Both the position numbers and the translations under genes were made by a program. A model generated the notes under the pieces. It had not been told where the DNA came from. It saw only the letters and a program-made list of their open reading frames with translations, and did no database searches. DNA of 64,000 nucleotides. Origin: Pseudomonadota bacterium. GTDB lineage: Bacteria; Pseudomonadota; Alphaproteobacteria; Sphingomonadales; Sphingomonadaceae. The stretch's first letter is position 1. Each line of letters opens with the position of its first letter. The stretch spans positions 62,001 to 126,000 of the forward strand of contig JAEXFD010000005.1 in the NCBI GenBank assembly GCA_023400405.1, in the 5' to 3' direction. Of this stretch, positions 33,007 to 41,211 are shown in pieces.

Positions 33007-33294
33007 ATGAGCATCAGTCTGCGCCGCCGGCTAGCCCGGGGCTATTTTTTCCTGTTCCATCCGCTTCATTGGTCGCGTCGCGTTCGGCGCATTGCATTGG
33101 TGATCGCTCCGCTGGTGCCGATCCTTTGGCTTGCCGCATTGACCATGCTGCTATGCCTAAGCCTGGCCCGCGCACTCGCGGCCCCGCTCGTGAAATTCTG
33201 GACAGCCGAGCCAAGGGTGCGGTCGCGAGGCTATGATTACTATTATCGCTCGTCGCGGGCCGAGAAACTGGACGCGCGCCATGATGAAGATTGA
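33007..33294 (+). CDS. Small hypothetical membrane protein
   Basis: A 95-residue protein: an Arg-rich N-terminus (SLRRRLARGYFFLFHPLHWSR), one long hydrophobic stretch (IALVIAPLVPILWLAALTMLL, about residues 29-60, perhaps two helices), and a charged Tyr-rich tail (SRGYDYYYRSSRAEK). GAAGAG precedes the ATG. Not recognised. It is convergent with the DUF2842 gene. Confidence 0.55.
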   Translation: MSISLRRRLARGYFFLFHPLHWSRRVRRIALVIAPLVPILWLAALTMLLCLSLARALAAPLVKFWTAEPRVRSRGYDYYYRSSRAEKLDARHDED

Positions 33295-33301
33295 GCGGCG
33301 C

Positions 33302-33520
33302 TCAGCGCCAGCGGCCCGTTTCCATCCAGCGCAGCGCGCCGCCGAGCGGCAGGATCCAGACGATGCCGGTGATCAGATAGACCGGCAGTTGTACCAGGAT
33401 CGGCAGTTGCCCGATCCAGTGCGAGAAGCTGGCGACGAGCACGATCCAGACGAGGATCCAGGCGACGATGCCCAGCGCGCCCGCGGGCTTGCGCCAGCTC
33501 GGTTCTACGCCTTGTGCCAT
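33302..33520 (-). CDS. DUF2842 family small membrane protein
   Basis: A 72-residue protein with two membrane helices (ALGIVAWILVWIVLVASFSHWI; LPVYLITGIVWILPLGGALRWM) and the WRKPAGAL and W-ETGRW ends typical of DUF2842, an alphaproteobacterial family of unknown role. Its start lies within the end of the 5-formyl-THF cyclo-ligase gene (16-base overlap), so the two are co-transcribed. Confidence 0.8.
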   Translation of the reverse strand: MAQGVEPSWRKPAGALGIVAWILVWIVLVASFSHWIGQLPILVQLPVYLITGIVWILPLGGALRWMETGRWR

Positions 33521-34056
33521 GTCATGCCCTTTTCGGTGATCACTGCGTGGAGCGGCACGTCCCAGATGTCGCTGGGGATGGCGGGGACTTCCTGGACCGA
33601 CCAGGCGACGCCGACTCGCCAGGCATCGGGGAAGCGGGCAAAGGCGCGGTCGTAATGCGCGGCGCCCTGGCCGAGCCGATTGAGCCGCGCGTCGAAGCCG
33701 ACCAATGGGGTGAGGATCACGTCGGGGGCGACTTCTTCATGGGTCGAATCGGGCTGGCGCAGGCCGAACGGGCCCTCGACCAGCGGCTCGCCCATGCCCC
33801 AGGCGAGGAAGCGGATCGGCGCCGCGCGATCGACGACATAGGGCAAGGCGAGCCGGCAGCCGCGCTCGGCGGCGGCGGCGGCGAGCTGGGTCGGGTCCGC
33901 CTCGCTGCCGATCGGATAATAGGTCGCGACCGTGTGGCCGGCGATCAGCCGCTTGGCAAAGGCCTCCGGCGCGAGGATCGCGCTGGTCGATTCGGCGGCG
34001 AACGCGTCGCGCTCGGCGCGAAGCTGCGCCCGCAGGGCAAGCTTGTCGATCATCAC
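33505..34056 (-). CDS. fau: 5-formyltetrahydrofolate cyclo-ligase
   Basis: A 183-residue enzyme converting 5-formyl-THF with ATP to 5,10-methenyl-THF. Visible motifs are the N-terminal LRAQLRAERDAF, VATYYPIGSEADP, and the nucleotide/folate signature DVILTPLVGFDARLNRLGQGAAHYDR. ATG choices are 34056 or 34053. It lies directly downstream of the predicted 6S RNA, the same order as in Rhodobacter (ssrS-fau) and enterobacteria. Confidence 0.93.
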   Translation of the reverse strand: MMIDKLALRAQLRAERDAFAAESTSAILAPEAFAKRLIAGHTVATYYPIGSEADPTQLAAAAAERGCRLALPYVVDRAAPIRFLAWGMGEPLVEGPFGLRQPDSTHEEVAPDVILTPLVGFDARLNRLGQGAAHYDRAFARFPDAWRVGVAWSVQEVPAIPSDIWDVPLHAVITEKGMTWHKA

Positions 34057-34117
34057 ACGCTTTTAGGGGCGGGGTGGCGGGACCGCCATGGCCGTTTGCC
34101 AGAATATCCACTGACGC

Positions 34118-34275
34118 CCGTTACGTCAGGTGGGGACCATGTGCCGCAGACCAGGATCTGCACAGGGACAGCCCCCATGGATGATGAATAGCCTCAGGGA
34201 TTATTGCAAAGGCTCGTACCGGGCAGTGCCCGCCGCCTCCTATCTAGGATGCCTGGTCCTGCCCTGCAACCACCT
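34118..34275 (-). ncRNA. ssrS: Probable 6S RNA
   Basis: The 324-base gap between zapA and fau has no gene. In many proteobacteria, including the alphaproteobacterium Rhodobacter, this is the place of 6S RNA, the RNA that binds sigma-70 polymerase. On the minus strand the ends can pair (GGACCA with TGGTCC; AGGTGG with CCACCT). The segment CCCTGAGGCTATTCATC resembles the CCCUGAGCCGAUAUUUCAU bubble strand of E. coli 6S. Boundaries are approximate. A competing TGTGC...GCACA hairpin weakens the fold, so the call rests mainly on gene order. Confidence 0.5.
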
Positions 34276-34352
34276 CGTCATCCCAGCGAAAGCTGGGGTC
34301 TCTTGCCGCAAGCAGCGCGTGACGCGAGATCCCAGCTTTCGCTGGGATGACG
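34276..34352. repeat. Dispersed imperfect palindrome (CATCCCAGCGAAAGCTGGG type)
   Basis: The left half CGTCATCCCAGCGAAAGCTGGG and the right half CCCAGCTTTCGCTGGGATGACG are inverted around GTCTCTTGCCGCAAGCAGCG. It lies between zapA and the predicted 6S RNA and belongs to the same family as 23827-23906, 44341-44424 and 54715-54799. Confidence 0.82.
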
Positions 34353-34380
34353 ATGGAGGGGCGTCCGCGGCAGCCGCGCC

Positions 34381-34683
34381 TCAAGCCTCGGCCGCGTCTT
34401 CCTCGAGTGCCGCCGCGACCGCTTCGAGGCGGTCAGCGATGCGATCGAGCAGCACCGGCGAGACGCCCTGGGGCGGATGGCGCTCCGCCTCGTCGAGCAG
34501 GTCGGCGAGGATCAGCGCGAGATAGACGAGGGTGCGCTCGGCATTGAGCCCGCCCGACGCGCGCAATGCGGTGTCGGCATGGCGCTGGAGGATCGATTCG
34601 AGGTGGCGGATATGCGCCTCTTCGCCTTCGCGGGCGGCGACGCTGTAGCTGCGTCCGGCGATCGACAGGGTGATTTCGGCCAT
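34381..34683 (-). CDS. zapA: Cell division protein ZapA
   Basis: A 100-residue FtsZ-ring-associated protein. The N-terminal strand ITLSIAGRSYSVAAREGEEAHIRHLESIL is the ZapA globular head. It is followed by LNAERTLVYLALILADLLDEAE and a coiled-coil tail. It bundles FtsZ filaments at midcell. The start overlaps by one base the stop of a small coiled-coil gene, and the region downstream is the 6S RNA/fau locus. Confidence 0.88.
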   Translation of the reverse strand: MAEITLSIAGRSYSVAAREGEEAHIRHLESILQRHADTALRASGGLNAERTLVYLALILADLLDEAERHPPQGVSPVLLDRIADRLEAVAAALEEDAAEA

Positions 34684-34868
34684 CAGTCTTCGTCCGCCGC
34701 AGTTTCACGGGCGATCAGCGCATCGAGCGACGTCACTGCCTGTTCGATCCGCGCGCGCAGCTTGGCGTGGCGCAGCGCGAGGCGTTCGTTCGCATAGGCT
34801 TTCGCCGCAGCGGCCTTTTCGATCCGAGCGAGCGCGGTTTCGATACGTTCTGCGGGCGTACTTGCCAT
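34683..34868 (-). CDS. Small coiled-coil protein upstream of zapA
   Basis: A 61-residue, almost entirely helical protein rich in Ala, Arg and Glu (RIETALARIEKAAAAKAYANE; RHAKLRARIEQAVTSLDALI), with no membrane segment. It overlaps zapA by one base, so it is co-translated and may be a division-related partner, but it is not recognised by name. It is divergent from tkt with a 124-base gap. Confidence 0.65.
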   Translation of the reverse strand: MASTPAERIETALARIEKAAAAKAYANERLALRHAKLRARIEQAVTSLDALIARETAADED

Positions 34869-34992
34869 CGTACCGATCGATTAGGCACCCGGCCGCTATG
34901 CATCAACCCCTGTTCGAACGACTTGCGCCGAGCCGGTTGACGCGCGCGTGCATGCGTCCCAAAGGCGGGCGCGCCATTTCCGGGGGACTGAC

Positions 34993-36957
34993 GTGACCGC
35001 TAGCTTTGCCGAGTGCGCCAATGCGATCCGCGCATTGTCGATGGACGCCGTGGAGGCCGCCAATTCGGGCCATCCCGGCATGCCGATGGGCATGGCCGAC
35101 GTCGCCACCGTGCTGTTCCAGCGCTATCTGAAGTTCGATCCCGCCGATCCCGCCTGGCCCGATCGCGATCGCTTCGTGCTTTCGGCCGGGCACGGCTCGA
35201 TGCTGCTCTATTCGCTGCTGCACCTGACCGGCTATGCTCGCCCGACGATCGAGGACATCAAGACCTTCCGCCAGATCGGCAGCCCGTGCGCCGGGCACCC
35301 CGAGAATTTCGAGCTCGCGGGCGTCGAGGCGACGACCGGGCCGCTGGGGCAGGGGCTCGCGATGGCGGTGGGCATGGCAGTGGCCGAGCGGCACCTGAAC
35401 GCCGTGTTCGGCGACGATCTCGTCGATCATCGCACCTGGGTGATCGCCGGCGACGGCTGCCTGATGGAAGGCATCAACCACGAGGCGATCGGCATCGCCG
35501 GGCACCTCAAGCTCGGCCGCCTGATCGTGCTGTGGGACGACAACAAGATCACGATCGACGGCCCGGTCTCGCTCTCGTCGAGCGAGGACATTCCGGCGCG
35601 CTATCGCGCCACTGGCTGGCACGTCGTCGAATGCGACGGGCATGATGAGGCGGACATCGTCCGCGCGCTCGACGAGGCGGTCGCCAGCGACCTGCCCGCG
35701 CTCGTCCGCTGCCGCACGATCATCGGCAAGGGCGCGCCCAACAAGCAGGGTAGCTCGAAGGTCCACGGCTCGGCGCTCGGCAAGGACGAAGTCGCCGCGG
35801 CGCGCGAGGCGCTGGGCTGGCCCTATCCGGCATTCGAAGTGCCGGGTGAGATCCGCGATGCCTGGCTTGCCGCCGGTGCGCGGGGCGCCAAGCCGCACGC
35901 GGAATGGCAGAAGCGGCTTGCGGCGCACCCCGATCGGCTCGGCTGGGAAGCGCGTGCGATCGTCCCCGAGGGGCTGTTGCAGGACTATATCGCCGGCTTG
36001 ATCGCCGCGCCGCAAAAGGTTGCGACCCGCAAGGCGAGCGAAATGGCGCTCGAGGCGATCAACGCGGCGCTGCCGCAGACGATCGGCGGCTCGGCCGACC
36101 TGACGGGCTCGAACAACACGCTGACCAAGGGGCTGCACCCGCTCAACGCCGACAATTATGGCGGGCGCTACCTCTATTACGGCATCCGCGAATTCGGCAT
36201 GTCGGCGGCGATGAACGGCATGGCGCTGCATGGCGGCGTCATCCCCTATGGCGGGACCTTCCTGGTCTTTTCGGACTATGCCCGCGGCGCGATCCGGCTC
36301 TCGGCGCTGCAGCAGGCGCGTGTCGTCTATGTGATGACGCATGATTCGATCGGGCTCGGCGAGGACGGCCCGACCCACCAGCCGATCGAGCACCTGACGA
36401 GCCTGCGCCTGATTCCCAATCTCGACGTCTATCGCCCGTGCGACACGGTCGAGACCGCGGAATGCTGGGAGTTCGCGCTGTGCAGGACCGACGGCCCCTC
36501 GCTGCTCGCGCTGAGTCGCCAGAACCTGCCGCAGCTGCGCACCGAGGCTGGCGCCAATCGCTCGGCCCGCGGCGCCTATGCGCTGGTCGAGGCCGAGGCG
36601 CCGCGCCGGGTGGTGCTGATCGCCACCGGCTCCGAGGTCGAGATCGCGGTCGCGGTGCGCGACGCGCTGGAGGCGCAGGGGATCGGCGCCGATGTCGTCT
36701 CGATGCCCAGCTGGGAGCGGTTCGAGGCGCAGGACGCGCAGTACAAGAAGGACGTGCTGCCCGACGACGCGCTCAAGGTCTCGATCGAGGCCGGGGCGAC
36801 GCTCGGCTGGGAGCGCTACACCAAGGACGGGCTCAATTTCGGCGTGGATGGTTTCGGCGCCTCGGGCCCCTATCTTGAGCTCTACGACCATTATGGGCTC
36901 ACCGCGGAAGCCATCGTTCCGCGGATCATCGCCAAGCTGAACGGAGAAAAGGCATGA
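34993..36957 (+). CDS. tkt: Transketolase
   Basis: A 654-residue thiamine-diphosphate enzyme of the pentose phosphate pathway. Features include SGHPGMPMGMADV near the N-terminus and the ThDP motif GDGCLMEGINHEAIG...DDNKITIDG. The pyrimidine domain has REFGMSAAMNGMALHG and the C-terminal part has THDSIGLGEDGPTHQP. The GTG at 34993 follows GGGGGA and gives the family length; an upstream ATG (34948) adds 15 unlikely residues. Its stop overlaps gap (ATGA), so the two genes are coupled. Confidence 0.96.
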   Translation: MTASFAECANAIRALSMDAVEAANSGHPGMPMGMADVATVLFQRYLKFDPADPAWPDRDRFVLSAGHGSMLLYSLLHLTGYARPTIEDIKTFRQIGSPCAGHPENFELAGVEATTGPLGQGLAMAVGMAVAERHLNAVFGDDLVDHRTWVIAGDGCLMEGINHEAIGIAGHLKLGRLIVLWDDNKITIDGPVSLSSSEDIPARYRATGWHVVECDGHDEADIVRALDEAVASDLPALVRCRTIIGKGAPNKQGSSKVHGSALGKDEVAAAREALGWPYPAFEVPGEIRDAWLAAGARGAKPHAEWQKRLAAHPDRLGWEARAIVPEGLLQDYIAGLIAAPQKVATRKASEMALEAINAALPQTIGGSADLTGSNNTLTKGLHPLNADNYGGRYLYYGIREFGMSAAMNGMALHGGVIPYGGTFLVFSDYARGAIRLSALQQARVVYVMTHDSIGLGEDGPTHQPIEHLTSLRLIPNLDVYRPCDTVETAECWEFALCRTDGPSLLALSRQNLPQLRTEAGANRSARGAYALVEAEAPRRVVLIATGSEVEIAVAVRDALEAQGIGADVVSMPSWERFEAQDAQYKKDVLPDDALKVSIEAGATLGWERYTKDGLNFGVDGFGASGPYLELYDHYGLTAEAIVPRIIAKLNGEKA

Positions 36958-37961
36958 CCAAGGTTGCGATCAACGGGTTCGGGCGCATCGGCCGACTGGT
37001 GGCGCGCGCGATCCTCGAGCGCCCGGAAAGCGGGCTCGAGCTCGTGACGATCAACGACCTTGCCGATGCCAAGTCGAATGCCTGGCTGTTCAGCCGCGAC
37101 AGCGTGCACGGCAAGTATCCGGGCACGGTGGAGGCCGACGGCGACGATCTGGTCGTGGACGGCAAGCGCATCCACGTCACCAAGGAGCGCGATCCCGCCA
37201 ACCTGCCGCATGCCGCCAACGGCGTAGAACTGGTGCTGGAGTGCACCGGCTTCTTCACCGACCGCGCCTCGGCCCAGAAGCATATCGATGCCGGCGCCAA
37301 GAAGGTGCTGATCTCCGCCCCGGGCAAGAATGTCGATCTGACCGTCGTCTATGGCGTCAACAACGACAAGCTGGAGGCCGGGCACAAGATCGTCTCGAAC
37401 GCATCGTGCACCACCAACTGCCTGGCGCCGGTGGCCAAGGTGCTCAACGATTCGATCGGCATCGAGCGCGGCCTGATGACCACGGTCCATGCCTATACCA
37501 ACGACCAGAAGATCCTCGACCAGATCCATCCGGACCTGCGTCGCGCCCGCGCCGCGGCGATGAGCATCATCCCGACCACCACCGGCGCCGCCCGCGCGGT
37601 GGGCGAGGTGCTGCCCGAGCTGAAGGGCAAGCTCGACGGTTCGGCGATCCGCGTGCCGGTGCCGGACGGCAGCCTGGTCGACCTGACCTTCACGCCGAAG
37701 CGCGACACGACCAAGGAAGAGGTCAACGCGATCCTGAAAAAGGCGTCGGAAGAGGGCCCGCTCAAGGGCATCCTCTATTACACCGCCGATCCGATCGTCT
37801 CGGCCGACATCGTCCACACGCCCGCCAGCTCGACGGTCGACAGCCTGGAAACCGCGGTGATCGACGGCAAGCTCGTCCGCGTGGTGAGCTGGTACGACAA
37901 TGAATGGGGCTTCTCGAATCGCATGGTCGATACGGCCACGGCGATGGCGAAGCTGGGCTGA
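36954..37961 (+). CDS. gap: Glyceraldehyde-3-phosphate dehydrogenase, type I
   Basis: A 335-residue enzyme of standard size. It has the NAD-binding NGFGRIGRLVARA, the catalytic Cys in SNASCTTNCLAPVAK, the His-containing TTVHAYTNDQ, and WYDNEWGFSNRMVD at the C-terminus. It interconverts glyceraldehyde-3-phosphate and 1,3-bisphosphoglycerate. It overlaps tkt by four bases and is separated from pgk by a dispersed palindrome. The order tkt-gap-pgk-fba makes one carbon-metabolism cluster. Confidence 0.97.
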   Translation: MTKVAINGFGRIGRLVARAILERPESGLELVTINDLADAKSNAWLFSRDSVHGKYPGTVEADGDDLVVDGKRIHVTKERDPANLPHAANGVELVLECTGFFTDRASAQKHIDAGAKKVLISAPGKNVDLTVVYGVNNDKLEAGHKIVSNASCTTNCLAPVAKVLNDSIGIERGLMTTVHAYTNDQKILDQIHPDLRRARAAAMSIIPTTTGAARAVGEVLPELKGKLDGSAIRVPVPDGSLVDLTFTPKRDTTKEEVNAILKKASEEGPLKGILYYTADPIVSADIVHTPASSTVDSLETAVIDGKLVRVVSWYDNEWGFSNRMVDTATAMAKLG

Positions 37962-37974
37962 TTTAGCGAAGAAC

Positions 37975-38066
37975 ACCCTCACCCTTCCGGCGCTTCGCGC
38001 CTCCCTCCCTCTCCCGATGGGAGAGGGAAGGGGCCCGCCGCCGAAGGCGGTGGGAAGGGTGAGGGT
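37975..38066. repeat. Dispersed imperfect palindrome (CCCTCTCCC type) between gap and pgk
   Basis: ACCCTCACCCTTCC (37975-37988) and GGAAGGGTGAGGGT (38053-38066) are perfect inverted arms. Inside is a second hairpin, CCCTCTCCC-GATG-GGGAGAGGG-like. Nearly the same element is at 53682-53779 inside the nuo operon. Confidence 0.85.
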
Positions 38067-38087
38067 CATCACATTTCGGAGGCACTG

Positions 38088-39281
38088 ATGACCCGCCCCT
38101 TCAAGACGCTCGACGACATGGGTGACATCGCCGGCAAGCGCGTGCTGGTTCGTGAGGACCTGAACGTGCCGATGGCGGACGGCCAGGTCACCGACGACAC
38201 CCGGCTGCGCGCCGCCGTGCAGACCGTCGCCGAGCTGGCGGACAAGGGCGCGAAGGTGATCGTGCTCGCCCATTTCGGCCGGCCGAAAGGACAGCGCAAC
38301 CCGGAGATGAGCCTGTCGCTCGTCACCCAGCCCTTCGCGCATGTCCTCGGGCGCGAGGTGCGCTTCATCGACACGGATGGCGCCGCGGAGGCGATCGCCG
38401 CGATGGGCGAGGGCGATGTCGCCCTGCTCGAAAACACCCGCTTCGATCCGGGCGAGGAAAAGAACGCGCCCGAGACGGTGGAGCGCCTCGCCGCGCTCGG
38501 CGATCTCTACGTCAACGACGCCTTCTCCGCCGCGCACCGCGCCCATGCCTCGACCGAGGGCCTCGCCCACAAGCTGCCCGCCTTTGCCGGCCGCCAGATG
38601 GAGGCCGAACTCGACGCGCTCGACAAGGCGCTGGGCAATCCCGAGCACCCGGTCGCGGCGGTGGTCGGCGGCGCCAAGGTCTCGACCAAGCTCGACGTGC
38701 TCAAGCACCTCGTCGCGCAGGTCGATCACCTCATCATCGGCGGCGGCATGGCCAACACCTTCCTCGCCGCGCGCGGCGTGGATGTGGGCAAGAGCCTGTG
38801 CGAGCACGACCTGACCGGCACCGCGGAGCAGATCCTCGACGCGGCGGACGCGGCCAATTGCATCGTGCACCTCCCTTACGACGTCGTGGTGGCCAAGGAA
38901 TTCGCCGCCAACCCGCCGAGCTTGCGCACCTGCAACGTTCATGAAGTCGCCGCCGACGAGATGATCCTCGACATCGGCCCGGCGGCGACCGAGGCGCTGG
39001 CCGACGTGCTCAAGACCTGCCGCACGCTGGTCTGGAACGGTCCCCTCGGCGCGTTCGAGACGCCGCCGTTCGATGCGGCGACGGTCAGCCTCGCCAAGAC
39101 GGCGGCGGCGCTCACCAAGGAAGGCCAGCTCGTCTCGGTGGCGGGCGGCGGCGACACGGTCGCGGCGCTCAACCAGGCAGGCGTGGCGAGCGAGTTCAGC
39201 TTCGTCTCGACGGCAGGCGGCGCGTTCCTCGAATGGATGGAAGGCAAGGAGCTGCCGGGGGTTGCGGCGCTGCATCGCTAG
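38088..39281 (+). CDS. pgk: Phosphoglycerate kinase
   Basis: A 397-residue two-domain kinase. N-terminal KRVLVREDLNVPMADGQVTDDTRL and VIVLAHFGRPKG are the phosphoglycerate site, and VNDAFSAAHRAHAST and VVGGAKVSTKLDVL follow. The nucleotide site includes LVWNGPLGAFE and SVAGGGDTVAAL. It makes ATP from 1,3-bisphosphoglycerate. GGAGG precedes the ATG. Confidence 0.97.
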   Translation: MTRPFKTLDDMGDIAGKRVLVREDLNVPMADGQVTDDTRLRAAVQTVAELADKGAKVIVLAHFGRPKGQRNPEMSLSLVTQPFAHVLGREVRFIDTDGAAEAIAAMGEGDVALLENTRFDPGEEKNAPETVERLAALGDLYVNDAFSAAHRAHASTEGLAHKLPAFAGRQMEAELDALDKALGNPEHPVAAVVGGAKVSTKLDVLKHLVAQVDHLIIGGGMANTFLAARGVDVGKSLCEHDLTGTAEQILDAADAANCIVHLPYDVVVAKEFAANPPSLRTCNVHEVAADEMILDIGPAATEALADVLKTCRTLVWNGPLGAFETPPFDAATVSLAKTAAALTKEGQLVSVAGGGDTVAALNQAGVASEFSFVSTAGGAFLEWMEGKELPGVAALHR

Positions 39282-39374
39282 CGCCGTCACTTTGCCGGAT
39301 TGCCAGCGCTGTCAGGGGTTTCCCGCCCTTTCGCCACTCGATAGAGCCGCCTTCGAAACCATCGCGAGGGCCCC

Positions 39375-40280
39375 ATGAACATTGCCGAAATGACCGCCAA
39401 GATCGCCGCGGGGAAGGGCTTCATCGCTGCGCTCGACCAGAGCGGCGGTTCGACGCCCAAGGCGCTCAAGGGCTATGGCATCGAAGAAGGCACCTGGTCG
39501 AACGACCAGGAGATGTTCGGCCTGATCCATGCGATGCGCAGCCGGATCATCGCCTCGCCGTCTTTCACCGGAGACAAGGTGATCGGCGCGATCCTGTTCG
39601 AAATGACGATGGACGGCACCGTCGGCGGCAAGCCGACGCCCCAGGCGCTGATTGACAAGGGCGTCGTTCCCTTCCTCAAGATCGACAAGGGCCTGGAGGC
39701 CGAGGCCGACGGCGTCCAGCTGATGAAGCCGATCCCCGGCCTCGACGCCTTGCTCGAGCGTGCCGCAGGACTGGGCGTGTTCGGCACCAAGGAACGCTCG
39801 GTCGTCAACCTCGCCAATCGTGAAGGCATCGCCGCGATCGTCGCGCAGCAGTTCGAGGTCGGCCGCCAGGTGCTGGCGCACGGGCTGGTGCCGATCCTCG
39901 AACCCGAAATCAACATCAAGAGCCCCGAGCGCGGCGCCGCCGACGGGATGCTGCGCGACGCGATCCTCGATGCGCTCGATCGGCTGCCGGGAGGCGACAA
40001 GGTGATGCTGAAGCTCTCGATCCCCGAGACGCCGGGCACGTTCGACGCGCTGGTGGATCACCCGCGGGTGCTGCGCGTGGTCGCGCTGTCGGGCGGCTAT
40101 AGGCGGACCGAGGCCTGCGCTGAGCTGGCCAAGAATCGCGGAATCATCGCGAGCTTCAGCCGCGCGCTGCTCGAAGACTTGCGCCACCGGATGAGCGATG
40201 CCGAGTTCGACGCCGCGCTTGGCGCCGCGATCGATGAGATTTACGCCGCTTCGGTCGACAAGGTCGCACAAGCCGCCTGA
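39375..40280 (+). CDS. fba: Fructose-bisphosphate aldolase, class I
   Basis: A 301-residue Schiff-base aldolase of the short bacterial class I type. It starts MNIAEMTAKIAAGKGFIAALDQSGGSTPKAL. FEMTMDGTVGGKPTPQ and PFLKIDKGLE follow, and a candidate imine lysine lies in DKVMLKLSIPETPG. It cleaves fructose-1,6-bisphosphate and completes the local glycolytic set after gap and pgk. The last 40 bases overlap a broken antisense DUF72 remnant. Confidence 0.93.
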   Translation: MNIAEMTAKIAAGKGFIAALDQSGGSTPKALKGYGIEEGTWSNDQEMFGLIHAMRSRIIASPSFTGDKVIGAILFEMTMDGTVGGKPTPQALIDKGVVPFLKIDKGLEAEADGVQLMKPIPGLDALLERAAGLGVFGTKERSVVNLANREGIAAIVAQQFEVGRQVLAHGLVPILEPEINIKSPERGAADGMLRDAILDALDRLPGGDKVMLKLSIPETPGTFDALVDHPRVLRVVALSGGYRRTEACAELAKNRGIIASFSRALLEDLRHRMSDAEFDAALGAAIDEIYAASVDKVAQAA

Positions 40281-40441
40281 TCGGGCGGCGCGACATCGGG
40301 GTCGATGGTCCCGACCTGGGCGATCGCGGGGGCATGGAATTGGAACCAGCGCTTGACCGGCGGCTTCTCCGGGGTGAAGGCGCCGCGCCAATGGCGGTCG
40401 TTCCAATCGGAACGGCCGATGCGGATTGCGGAGTTGAGCAT
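40241..40441 (-). pseudogene. DUF72-like N-terminal remnant
   Basis: A 66-residue minus-strand frame starts MLNSAIRIGRSDWNDRHWRG, then AFTPEKPPVKRWFQFHA. This matches the opening of DUF72 proteins (IRIGTSGWSY-HWRG-FYPE-LP-R-WF-FYA, from family knowledge). After about 45 residues similarity stops and the frame runs into the fba 3' end; a whole DUF72 protein has about 240 residues. It therefore looks like a deletion remnant. Its ATG overlaps the thiE ATG on the other strand. It could still be expressed as a short protein. Confidence 0.5.
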
Positions 40442-41138
40442 GGACGAACCGGAACACGACGCGCTGTTCGGCGGGAACGCGTTGGAAGGCTTTGCGGACC
40501 GGTTCGTGCGTGACGATCGCCGGCCGCCCTGCCAGCTCTACCTGATCTCGCCGCTCGACGTGACCGGCGGCTTTGCCGAGCGGCTGAAGCGCGCGCTTGG
40601 AGCCGGGCCGGTCGCGGCATTCCAGTTTCGCATCAAGGGCGTCGACCAGCATGAGGCGGCGCGGCTGGCCGAGCCGCTCCAGAGGATCTGCGCGGACGCC
40701 GATGTCGCCTTCATCGTCAACGACAGCGTCAGCCTGGCCAAGCGGCTCGGCGCCGATGGCGTCCATCTTGGGCAGGACGACGGCGATCCGCGCGAGGCGC
40801 GCGCGGTGCTCGGCCCCCAGGTGCAGATCGGCGTGACGTGCCACGACAGCCGGCACCTCGCGATGGAAGCCGGCGAGGCCGGCGTGGACTATGTCGCCTT
40901 CGGCGCCTTCTATCCGACGAGTACCAAGGAAACGCGGCACCGCCCCGAGCCCTCGATCCTGAGCTGGTGGAGCGCGCTGTTCGAGCTGCCCTGCGTCGCG
41001 ATCGGCGGGATCACGCCCCAGAACGCGGCGCCGCTCGTGGCTGCGGGCGCCGATTTCCTGGCAGTGAGCCAGGCGGTTTGGGGCGGCGACGAGGAGGCCG
41101 CGGTCAAGGCGTTCGGGGAGCTGCTGGCCAAGCGCTGA
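40440..41138 (+). CDS. thiE: Thiamine phosphate synthase
   Basis: A 232-residue TIM-barrel protein. LYLISPLDVTGGF is the first strand, then VAAFQFRIKGVD (usually LRxK, here FRIK), FIVNDSVSLAKRLGADGVHLGQDD, IGVTCHDSRH, YVAFGAFYPTSTK and VAIGGITPQNAAPLV. It joins the pyrimidine and thiazole units of thiamine. The N-terminus is some 25 residues longer than usual. The ATG at 40440 is chosen on weak ribosome-site evidence; upstream frame lies in the DUF72 remnant. Transketolase nearby needs the product's diphosphate. Confidence 0.88.
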   Translation: MDEPEHDALFGGNALEGFADRFVRDDRRPPCQLYLISPLDVTGGFAERLKRALGAGPVAAFQFRIKGVDQHEAARLAEPLQRICADADVAFIVNDSVSLAKRLGADGVHLGQDDGDPREARAVLGPQVQIGVTCHDSRHLAMEAGEAGVDYVAFGAFYPTSTKETRHRPEPSILSWWSALFELPCVAIGGITPQNAAPLVAAGADFLAVSQAVWGGDEEAAVKAFGELLAKR

Positions 41139-41211
41139 ACGGTACGCCGGGGAAACAAGACCGGCCTGCCTCGTTCTCCTGCCAACCTATGTTGGACGGG
41201 AGAGACGATCG

